Below, piece by piece: positions 1-5,406 of a stretch of DNA of 6,160 nucleotides (its first letter is position 1; each line of letters starts with the position of its first letter). Position numbers and translations under genes: made by a program. The notes below the pieces were generated by a model, which saw only the letters and a program-made list of their open reading frames with translations, had not been told where the DNA came from and searched no databases. Source of the DNA: Methanomassiliicoccaceae archaeon UBA113. GTDB taxonomy: Archaea; Thermoplasmatota; Thermoplasmata; Methanomassiliicoccales; Methanomethylophilaceae. The stretch spans positions 1 through 6,160 of the forward strand of contig DAXB01000038.1 of the NCBI GenBank assembly GCA_002506175.1, read 5' to 3'.

Positions 1-3
1 CCA

Positions 4-366
4 ATGTTACTAATTATGTACTACATGCCGCTAGCATTTGTAGCGTTACTAACGTTTGCATTTGCGCCGCTTGCATGGTTGGTTTCGAGGTTCCTGAGGC
101 CGGAAAAGCCCACTCAATGGATGGAACAGACCTATGAGTGCGGTTCGGAACCCATCGGAGACGCTCACGTACAGTTCAGGTTCCAATACTACACATTCGC
201 TCTGATTTTTGTGGTATTTGACCTTGTAGCGACATTCCTTCTGATTTGGGCAGTAGCCTTCGGAGGATTGAGCCCTACAGCACAGCTGTTGATGATCGTC
301 TTCTTTGGTATTCTGGTTCTCGGAGTCGCATACTCTCTTAAAAAGGAGGCAGACGTATGGATATGA
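4..366 (+). CDS. fpoA: Fpo-like complex I membrane subunit A (FpoA/NuoA)
   Basis: Small membrane subunit of the complex I-like enzyme, at the junction of peripheral and membrane arms; in the family its TM1-TM2 loop lies near the quinone cavity. The 120-residue product fits the family length. Three hydrophobic segments are visible (about 8-30, 63-85, 92-111). The loop carries the family signature YECGSEP (residues 44-50, C46) followed by GDA and QFRFQYY. TM2 has FD (D73), but the acidic residue usually two positions later is V75. The C-terminus KKEADVWI resembles the family's usual ending. The ATG at 4 has only three bases before it, so no ribosome site can be seen; ATGs at 16 and 25 are alternatives and a start left of the window cannot be excluded. 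It overlaps fpoB by 10 bases, implying coupled translation. Identity is firm; the exact start is not. Confidence 0.93.
   Translation: MLLIMYYMPLAFVALLTFAFAPLAWLVSRFLRPEKPTQWMEQTYECGSEPIGDAHVQFRFQYYTFALIFVVFDLVATFLLIWAVAFGGLSPTAQLLMIVFFGILVLGVAYSLKKEADVWI
345..349 (+). promoter_or_regulatory. Ribosome binding site of fpoB
   Basis: GGAGG inside the 3' end of fpoA, seven bases before the ATG at 357. It favours that ATG over the in-frame ATG at 363, which would be 13 bases away and would form an ATGA overlap with the fpoA stop. Confidence 0.7.
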
Positions 367-920
367 GCCTTTACCCACATGCAGTAGCAATGAGTGCTGA
401 TGAGTTCATGACTTGGTCGGATGCGATCATCAACGACCTTCTCAGCACTGGAACGAAGAAGACAGTTGATAAGCTGACTGGACCTATCTGGGCATGGGGT
501 ATGAAGAACTCCATGCATCCCCTTCACTGGGGACTGGCCTGCTGCGCTCTCGAAATGGCCGCAGCTTCGGCACCCAGGTATGATGCGGAGCGTTACGGTA
601 TGATCTACCGTTCATCCCCCAGGCAGACCGATATCCTTCTGGTCAACGGTTGGATCTCCAAGAAGATCCGTCCCGACCTCAGGCGTCTCTACGAAATGAT
701 CCCCAACCCCAAGTGGGTCGTGGCCATGGGAGAGTGCGCTATCTCGGGTGGACCTTGGTACGATTCCTACAACTGTATCCAGGGACTCGATCAGATTGTG
801 CCTGTCGACGTGTACATCCCTGGATGTCCCGCACGTCCCGACGCAATGATTGATGGATTCATGCTGCTTCAGAAGAAGATCGAGAACTACTTCGAGAGAG
901 GAGTATTCATGGAGGACTGA
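357..920 (+). CDS. fpoB: Fpo-like complex I iron-sulfur subunit B (FpoB/NuoB)
   Basis: Carries the terminal 4Fe-4S cluster (N2 in complex I), which hands electrons to the quinone-type carrier at the interface with subunit D. The 187 residues contain the four expected ligands: the adjacent pair C62-C63 in LACCALEM, C127 in VAMGECAISGGPW, and C157 in IPGCPARPD. The stretch between, with LRRLYEMIPNPKW at about 108-120 and PVDVYIPGCPARPD at 149-162, is the classic 20 kDa subunit pattern. No membrane segment is seen; it should be a cytoplasmic peripheral-arm protein. The start at 357 is chosen for its well-spaced GGAGG; ATG 363 would shorten the protein by two residues. It overlaps fpoA and is followed after two bases by fpoC, so these genes are probably translated in a coupled way. 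No ligand is missing. Confidence 0.96.
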   Translation: MDMSLYPHAVAMSADEFMTWSDAIINDLLSTGTKKTVDKLTGPIWAWGMKNSMHPLHWGLACCALEMAAASAPRYDAERYGMIYRSSPRQTDILLVNGWISKKIRPDLRRLYEMIPNPKWVVAMGECAISGGPWYDSYNCIQGLDQIVPVDVYIPGCPARPDAMIDGFMLLQKKIENYFERGVFMED

Positions 921-922
921 GA

Positions 923-1387
923 ATGGCAGACGTTATTCAGGCCCCAACAGTCGATCAGGTTTCTGAAATCCTCAAGAGGGAATTCCCCGATATCAGCATC
1001 CTCTGTGTGGAGGAGCGCCGTGTAAAGGTCAAATGCCCCAGGGAGATCTCCCATGACGTTTGTGTCTTCATCCACGACAACCTCACATTCGAGCACTGCT
1101 CCGTCGTTACAGGAGTGGACTACGAGGATCACATGATGGTCGTATACCTCATCGCCAACTACTACAACGGTCTTATGATCGACATGGATGTGGACGTCCC
1201 CAACGACGACCCCCACGTAGCATCCGTTTCAGACATCTGGGGCGGAGCGAACTGGCATGAGAGGGAGACATGGGAGCTCTTCGGAATTGTCTTCGACAAC
1301 CACCCGAGGCTCGAGAGGCTCCTTACGCCCGACACATACGAGTTCTTCCCCTTCAGGAAGTCATACAAACTTAGGAGTCAGGAGTGA
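923..1387 (+). CDS. fpoC: Fpo-like complex I 30 kDa subunit C (FpoC/NuoC)
   Basis: Peripheral-arm subunit without cofactors that packs against subunits D, B and I and stabilises the electron-transfer arm. The 154-residue product is recognised by the C-terminal 30 kDa signature: HERETWELFGIVFDNHP at residues 112-128, then RLERLLTPD (129-137) and FPFRKSYKL (142-150). The signature position that is usually Asp before the Met/Leu-Phe-Gly is Glu here (E118), a mild change. The N-terminal half is a soluble alpha/beta domain with three scattered cysteines (C28, C38, C47) in no recognisable binding pattern. GGAGGA at 911-916, within the end of fpoB, lies six bases before the ATG and supports this start. 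C and D are separate genes, unlike the fused CD forms of some bacteria. Confidence 0.94.
   Translation: MADVIQAPTVDQVSEILKREFPDISILCVEERRVKVKCPREISHDVCVFIHDNLTFEHCSVVTGVDYEDHMMVVYLIANYYNGLMIDMDVDVPNDDPHVASVSDIWGGANWHERETWELFGIVFDNHPRLERLLTPDTYEFFPFRKSYKLRSQE
1380..1384 (+). promoter_or_regulatory. Ribosome binding site deciding the fpoD start
   Basis: AGGAG overlapping the end of fpoC, seven bases before the ATG at 1392. It decides against the longer open frame that begins at 1257 inside fpoC. Confidence 0.7.
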
Positions 1388-1391
1388 TAAG

Positions 1392-2546
1392 ATGACAGAT
1401 TCACTTGTACCGGTATTGGAAGCACAAGAGAAGATGGACACCGACAAGATGTGGGTCATCTGGGGACCCCAGCACCCATTCTCGCACGGACTCTGGACCC
1501 TTAAGCTCAAGATCGATGGAGAGTTCATCGTTGACGCCGACCCTATCGTCGGATACCTTCACCGCGGTTGGGAGAAGGAGACAGAGAACAGGGACTACGC
1601 AAGGATCATCCCGATGACCGACCGTCTCTGCTACTGTGCATCGATGACATATTCTCACCTTTACTGCATGACAGTAGAGAAAGCACTCGGAATCGATATT
1701 CCCGAGAAAGCTAAGTACATCAGGATCGTCGCCGATGAGGTCTGCCGTATCCAGTCACACCTTATGTGGCTCGCAGCGGTCGGAACCGATCTCGGAAACC
1801 TGACAGTCTTCCTTTGGGCAATGAGGGAGAGGGAGTACTTCCTCGATCTCAACGTCAAGCTCTGCGGAGCAAGGATGACCACCAACTACCCCCGTATCGG
1901 AGGAGTCAGGAACGACACCACACCTCTGTTCGACAGGGATATCCTGAGGACAGTCGAGAGGTTCGAGAAGGCCATGTGGGATATTATCTATCTTATTGAT
2001 GATTCATCTGTATTTGTATCTAGGATGAAAGGCATCAGTTACATGACCCGCGAACAGTGCGCCAACCTTGGACTCACAGGTCCGGCGATGAGGGGATGCG
2101 GAGTGGATTTCGATATCCGCCGTGACGACCCCTACGACAACTATGACAAGGTTAACTTCGAAGTCCCCGTCCTCAACAAAGAGAAGAAGGTCGGAGACAC
2201 GTACGACAGGTACATGATCCGTATCGAGGAGATGTTCCAGTCCTGCGACATCATCAAACAGGCCGTACAGAAAATCAACGCAATCGGAAAGAACGCCCCC
2301 TACAGGCTCAAGACCCCCACGAAGGTCCCTGCCGGAACGACATTCGGAAGGCTCGAGGATCCCCGTGGAGAGTCCATCATGTACCTCGTATCAGACGGTA
2401 CGGACAAACCCTGGAGGCTCAAGGTGCGCAGTCCGATTTTCACGAACGTATCATGCTCGAAGGCAATGTGCGACGGAATCAGGATTGCTGATGTTCCCGC
2501 AGTACTTGCTCAGATCGACATGTGCTTGGGAGAGACAGACAGGTGA
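1392..2546 (+). CDS. fpoD: Fpo-like complex I 49 kDa subunit D (FpoD/NuoD)
   Basis: Large peripheral-arm subunit, related to [NiFe]-hydrogenase large subunits, that forms the quinone-type pocket with B and H. The 384 residues match the family length. GPQHPFSHG lies at 25-33 and MTDRLCYC at 75-82. H32 and Y81 are 49 residues apart, the spacing of the quinone headgroup ligands His59 and Tyr108 of the bovine subunit, so the reduction site looks intact. Further signatures are GYLHRGWEKE (54-63), NYPRIGGVRND (165-175) and the C-terminal GETDR. The paired CxxC motifs that hold nickel in hydrogenases are absent, so this is not a hydrogenase. C80 and C82 flank the catalytic Tyr, which is unusual. The frame is open back to 1257, but those 45 residues overlap fpoC and are Ser/Thr/Arg-rich; the ATG at 1392 has a good ribosome site. 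Codons for residues 198-216 are AT-rich and unlike the rest. Confidence 0.96.
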   Translation: MTDSLVPVLEAQEKMDTDKMWVIWGPQHPFSHGLWTLKLKIDGEFIVDADPIVGYLHRGWEKETENRDYARIIPMTDRLCYCASMTYSHLYCMTVEKALGIDIPEKAKYIRIVADEVCRIQSHLMWLAAVGTDLGNLTVFLWAMREREYFLDLNVKLCGARMTTNYPRIGGVRNDTTPLFDRDILRTVERFEKAMWDIIYLIDDSSVFVSRMKGISYMTREQCANLGLTGPAMRGCGVDFDIRRDDPYDNYDKVNFEVPVLNKEKKVGDTYDRYMIRIEEMFQSCDIIKQAVQKINAIGKNAPYRLKTPTKVPAGTTFGRLEDPRGESIMYLVSDGTDKPWRLKVRSPIFTNVSCSKAMCDGIRIADVPAVLAQIDMCLGETDR

Positions 2547-2547
2547 T
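2541..2547 (+). promoter_or_regulatory. Ribosome binding site of fpoH
   Basis: AGGTGAT, a strong match to the archaeal anti-Shine-Dalgarno, overlaps the fpoD stop codon and sits five bases before the ATG at 2553. The TTG at 2550 would be only two bases away and is a less likely start. Confidence 0.7.
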
Positions 2548-2552
2548 TATTG

Positions 2553-3722
2553 ATGGCAGTAGCTACCTATACTTCTATATTAGAATGGATTAACTTCAAT
2601 AATCCCTACGACAACCCGTTCACACCGTTCCTCTCGGACAACCTGCCCTACGACATCGCCTACGGACTGTGGGAGATTCTCGGCGGAACACTCGCATGGT
2701 TGATCAACCTGCTGTTCCCCAACAACGTCGTATCCACATGGCTGCTCTGCGATGAGGTCTGCGTGCTGATGTCGATGCTGGTGTTCATGCTCCTCATCTT
2801 CATTGTCGCATTCGTCGTCGTCCTGCTTAACCTATGGATGGAGCGTAAGGTTCTCGGAAGGGTCATGGACAGGCGCGGAACAATGGTCGGAATGAAAGGA
2901 TTCCTCCAGTGTGTCGCAGATGGTCTCAAGACCTTCATGAAAGAGAACACCATCCCTTCGAAAGTCGACAAGATGACATACATCTGGTGTGTCTCACTCA
3001 TCGTCGGACTTTCATGTCTGGTTGCATGTATGGTTCCCCTGTCTGACAGGTGGTACGTCGTCAACTACGACTCCGGATTGTTGATCATTATGGCATTCTA
3101 CGCCCTTGCTCCGTTCTTCATCCTCGTTTCCGGATGGGCACAGAACAACAAGTACTCCCTTATCGGAGGACTCAGGGCTGCAGAGTTGATGATCTCATAC
3201 GAGGTCCCGATGCTCATCATCATCGCGACAACATCACTCCTCTGCGGAAGCTTCAACATCAACGCAATCGTCGCCGCTCAGAGCGAGATCTGGTTCTTCA
3301 TCCCCCAGTTCCTCGGTTTCATCGTCTTCTTCTTCTGCGCAATCGCAGAGTGTGAGAGGCCCCCCTTCGATATTGCGGAGGCAGAGACCGAGTTGGTCGA
3401 GGGATGGCAGACAGAGTACGCTGGAATGAAATGGGGACTTATCATGCTCGGAGACTACCTCAGGGGTTCAGTCTCATGCGGTATGGTCGCAATCATGTTC
3501 CTCGGAGGATGGACTATCCCGTTCATCGGTGGAACAGCCGCACCCGAGATCGTGTTCCTCATCAAGGCATGGTTCGTGTTCTTCCTCATGATCCTCGTCA
3601 GGGGAGCAATTGCCCGTGTCAGGCCTGACCAGATTCTCAACTTGGGATGGAAGGTCTTCATGCCTCTCGCGGTGATCAACCTTGCAATCGTGCTTCTCCT
3701 TAAGATCGGAGGTGTGTACTGA
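2553..3722 (+). CDS. fpoH: Fpo-like complex I membrane subunit H (FpoH/NuoH)
   Basis: Membrane subunit that anchors the peripheral arm and forms the membrane side of the carrier-reduction cavity. Of 389 residues, the core motifs are clear: MERKVLGRVMDRRGTMVG (96-113), FLQCVADGLKTFMKE (117-131), GWAQNNKYSLIGGLRAAE (194-211), ISYEVP (214-219), AECERPPFDIAEAETELVEG (265-284) with the acid-rich cytoplasmic loop, TEYAGMKWG, and RVRPDQILNLGWKVFMP (355-371). About eight membrane segments follow residue 72. The first motif (ERK) begins at residue 97 rather than about 36 as in E. coli NuoH, so there are some 60 extra N-terminal residues, including a hydrophobic stretch at about 36-55. The ATG at 2553 is preferred over TTG 2550. 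The stop overlaps the fpoI ATG by one base (TGATG). Confidence 0.95.
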   Translation: MAVATYTSILEWINFNNPYDNPFTPFLSDNLPYDIAYGLWEILGGTLAWLINLLFPNNVVSTWLLCDEVCVLMSMLVFMLLIFIVAFVVVLLNLWMERKVLGRVMDRRGTMVGMKGFLQCVADGLKTFMKENTIPSKVDKMTYIWCVSLIVGLSCLVACMVPLSDRWYVVNYDSGLLIIMAFYALAPFFILVSGWAQNNKYSLIGGLRAAELMISYEVPMLIIIATTSLLCGSFNINAIVAAQSEIWFFIPQFLGFIVFFFCAIAECERPPFDIAEAETELVEGWQTEYAGMKWGLIMLGDYLRGSVSCGMVAIMFLGGWTIPFIGGTAAPEIVFLIKAWFVFFLMILVRGAIARVRPDQILNLGWKVFMPLAVINLAIVLLLKIGGVY

Positions 3723-4462
3723 TGGCATGGACATATCTTGACAAATACCCGAAGAACCTGGCGAAGAGCCTGTGGATCATGAAACCCGTGATCACGGTTA
3801 CCAAGCTGTTCTTCAAGACGATGGTCCACAGACCGGTCACCGTCCTCTATCCTTATGAGAAGGAGTGGGTGCCCGATAACTACCGTGGACGTCCCGGACT
3901 CGATTTCGACAAGTGCGTCGGATGCGGAATGTGCGCCCGTATGTGCGTCACACAGGCAATCAAGCTCATCGAAGTCGACGATGACAACGGAAACAAAGTC
4001 ATGAGGCCTCAGGTCAACATCGGAAGGTGCGCATTCTGCGGATACTGTGCAGAGTACTGTCCTCTCGACGCTATGACCGTTACACCTGAGTACGAGCTCG
4101 CAGAGTACACAAGGTACGACCTGCTCTACGGACCCAGGAGGCTCAAGTACGATAAGACGACCGAAGGAATGAAGGTCAAGCTGGAGGTCACACTGCCTTC
4201 AGATGTCGCCAACGGTAACCCCGAGAGGCGTGTCTGCATCTTTGATATCGATAAACCCGAGCTCAATGATGCCAAGTGTATCGGATGTAAGAAGTGCGCC
4301 AAGTCCTGCCCCGTTTCGGCTATCACAATGGTCGAGAAGGGAGTCAACGACAAGGGCAAACCCATCATACGTCCGGAATTCGACAACTCAAAGTGTATCT
4401 CATGCAAGAACTGCGTGGACGACTGTCCTAAGGATGCACTTCAGATTAAGGAGGTGCTCTGA
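3722..4462 (+). CDS. fpoI: Fpo-like complex I ferredoxin-type subunit I with four 4Fe-4S motifs (FpoI/NuoI)
   Basis: Peripheral-arm iron-sulfur protein that conducts electrons toward the FpoB cluster. Residues 1-120 look like ordinary NuoI: amphipathic N-terminal helix, FFKTMVHRPVTVLYP (30-44), RGRPGLDFDKC (55-65), and two cluster motifs at C65/C68/C71/C75 and C103/C106/C109/C113. After a linker (about 120-180) comes a second pair: C186/C189/C192/C196-Pro and C225/C228/C231/C235-Pro, with the 29-residue gap (196 to 225) close to the 28-residue gap of the first pair. Typical NuoI has only two motifs, so this 246-residue protein looks like NuoI fused to a 2[4Fe-4S] ferredoxin-like domain. In the first motif the usual Pro after the fourth Cys is Val76. 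With no F, E or G subunit nearby, the extra domain could receive electrons directly (inference). GGAGGTG at 3708-3714 is the ribosome site, seven bases before the ATG. Confidence 0.94.
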   Translation: MAWTYLDKYPKNLAKSLWIMKPVITVTKLFFKTMVHRPVTVLYPYEKEWVPDNYRGRPGLDFDKCVGCGMCARMCVTQAIKLIEVDDDNGNKVMRPQVNIGRCAFCGYCAEYCPLDAMTVTPEYELAEYTRYDLLYGPRRLKYDKTTEGMKVKLEVTLPSDVANGNPERRVCIFDIDKPELNDAKCIGCKKCAKSCPVSAITMVEKGVNDKGKPIIRPEFDNSKCISCKNCVDDCPKDALQIKEVL

Positions 4463-4800
4463 TGGGAGTTATAGTTGACAGCATCGTCTGGATTTGGAAC
4501 GCGCTGTGTGGGTTCGGAACCTACCTGCTCGGAAACCTGGACCTTGTTGCATTCTTGATCCTGGCAGCAGTGGCAGTATTGGGCGCACTCTACGTCGTTC
4601 ACGATAAAGAGGTCGTTCACAGCGCATTCTATCTCGCCTTGGTGTTCCTATGTGTGGGATTGGTCTACTTCTTCTTGGAAGCAGAGTTCATCGGTGTGAT
4701 CCAGATCCTCGTGTACGTCGGTGCGATTACTATCCTGTTCGCATTCAGTATTATGCTTACTAGAAGGTATATAGTGTCTAAGGAAGGTGACTCGCAATGA
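4462..4800 (+). CDS. fpoJ: Fpo-like complex I subunit J, N-terminal part (FpoJ/NuoJ-N)
   Basis: Membrane subunit corresponding to the first three helices of NuoJ, which lies between H/A and K and contributes to the central polar axis. In 112 residues, helices are seen at about 27-46, 52-72 and 75-99. Family marks are EVVHSAFYLAL (50-60) and EAEFIGVIQILVYVGAITIL (73-92); the glycine-containing third helix is the most conserved part of NuoJ, where structures show a pi-bulge. A semi-hydrophobic N-terminal stretch with WIWN (10-13) precedes TM1. Full NuoJ proteins have five helices in about 160-185 residues; the last two are encoded by the next gene, which overlaps by four bases (ATGA). The start overlaps the fpoI stop by one base, with AAGGAGGTG at 4448-4456 as ribosome site. 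The break is clean, with its own stop and restart, so it reads as a true gene split and not a sequencing frameshift. Confidence 0.9.
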   Translation: MGVIVDSIVWIWNALCGFGTYLLGNLDLVAFLILAAVAVLGALYVVHDKEVVHSAFYLALVFLCVGLVYFFLEAEFIGVIQILVYVGAITILFAFSIMLTRRYIVSKEGDSQ

Positions 4801-5099
4801 GTAACAGATGTTCAAAAGGATTGATCGTGGCAGGAGTCCTGCTTGTTGTCCTGCTCGCAGGAATAGCGGTAGCTGGATTCCAGACCGCCAACGATCAGCC
4901 CCACGAGCTTCCCACATTCCCCGCAGACCCCGTCGAGAACCCGGACAGCATCTGGACAGAAGACGGAAAGCTGAAGGAGAACAGTCTCGCATACACAGTA
5001 TTCGAGCAGTACGGTCTCGTACTCATCCCGCTTGCCCTGCTCATGTTCGGAGCAATGGTCGGCGGAGTCGTCATTTCAAGAGAGGAGGTCGTCGAATGA
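4797..5099 (+). CDS. fpoJ: Fpo-like complex I subunit J, C-terminal part (FpoJ/NuoJ-C)
   Basis: Encodes the last two membrane helices expected for NuoJ. The 100 residues show a hydrophobic helix at about 8-27, a long polar Pro/Asp/Glu-rich loop (28-72), and a second helix at about 73-93 (GLVLIPLALLMFGAMVGGVV), ending in a short charged tail. The second helix resembles the terminal helix of NuoJ; the first and the loop carry no strong signature, so the assignment rests mostly on position between J-N and K and on helix count. The start overlaps the J-N stop (ATGA at 4797-4800), with AAGGTGA at 4784-4790 as ribosome site six bases upstream, implying coupled translation and equal dosage of the halves. 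An alternative is a small lineage-specific membrane subunit, which is less likely because J would then lack its last two helices. Confidence 0.82.
   Translation: MSNRCSKGLIVAGVLLVVLLAGIAVAGFQTANDQPHELPTFPADPVENPDSIWTEDGKLKENSLAYTVFEQYGLVLIPLALLMFGAMVGGVVISREEVVE
5084..5089 (+). promoter_or_regulatory. Ribosome binding site deciding the fpoK start
   Basis: GGAGGT within the end of fpoJ-C, six bases before the ATG at 5096. It argues against the upstream part of this open frame (from 4808) and against the in-frame ATG at 5105, which would be 15 bases away. Confidence 0.7.
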
Positions 5100-5404
5100 T
5101 CCCAATGGAGTATTTCCTCGCCCTCGGAGCGATCCTCTTCGTAATTGGAGCCTACGGTGTCCTGACGAAGAGCAACGCATTGGTCGTCCTCATGTGTATC
5201 GAGCTTATGCTCAACGCGGCGAACATCAACTTCGTCACATTCGCAGCATTCAACACCGATATCGTAGGACAGGCATTCGTAATCATGTCGATCTCAGTAG
5301 CAGCTGCAGAAGTAGCGGTAGGTATCGCTATCCTGCTCAACGCGTACAAGATCAGGAAGACTACAGAGCTCGATGATTCAGAGCTCACAACACTGAGGTG
5401 GTAA
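5096..5404 (+). CDS. fpoK: Fpo-like complex I membrane subunit K (FpoK/NuoK)
   Basis: Three-helix membrane subunit related to the MrpC antiporter subunit; its two buried glutamates form part of the proton path linking the carrier cavity to the antiporter-like pumps. The 102 residues match the usual size of about 100. Helices lie at about 7-24, 28-50 and 57-84. VLMCIELMLNAANINFVTF (31-49) and VAAAEVAVGIAILL (68-81) are the classic signatures, and E36 and E72 fall at exactly the numbers of the two essential glutamates of E. coli NuoK. This agreement also supports the start at 5096, since ATG 5105 would remove three residues. The upstream open frame to 4808 is a shadow of fpoJ-C. The start overlaps the fpoJ-C stop as ATGA. 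It ends with TAA, the only non-TGA stop among the complete genes here. Confidence 0.96.
   Translation: MIPMEYFLALGAILFVIGAYGVLTKSNALVVLMCIELMLNAANINFVTFAAFNTDIVGQAFVIMSISVAAAEVAVGIAILLNAYKIRKTTELDDSELTTLRW
5395..5400 (+). promoter_or_regulatory. Ribosome binding site deciding the GTG start of fpoL
   Basis: GAGGTG at the end of fpoK lies six bases before the GTG at 5407. The GTG at 5398 is itself part of this site, so 5407 is the likely initiation codon. Confidence 0.65.
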
Positions 5405-5406
5405 AC

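Noticed and set aside
1257..1391. Open upstream extension of the fpoD frame adding 45 residues
   Set aside because: It overlaps the conserved C-terminal signature of fpoC, its translation is Ser/Thr/Arg-rich without family similarity, and the ATG at 1392 has a well-placed ribosome site.
1392..2546. Possible [NiFe]-hydrogenase large subunit (energy-converting hydrogenase) in place of FpoD
   Set aside because: The paired N- and C-terminal CxxC nickel ligands are absent, while the quinone-pocket His and Tyr and the C-terminal GETDR are present.
2660..3829. Reverse-strand frames opposite fpoH and the start of fpoI
   Set aside because: They lie opposite highly conserved motifs of FpoH, and their products show no domain or plausible composition.
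4780..4800. Frameshift breaking one nuoJ gene
   Set aside because: There is a clean stop/start ATGA overlap with its own ribosome site, so two intact genes explain it better; raw reads could still test this.
4808..5095. Open upstream extension of the fpoK frame adding 96 residues
   Set aside because: It is the Arg/Pro-rich shadow of fpoJ-C; starting at 5096 gives the standard NuoK length and puts both key glutamates at the E. coli numbers.
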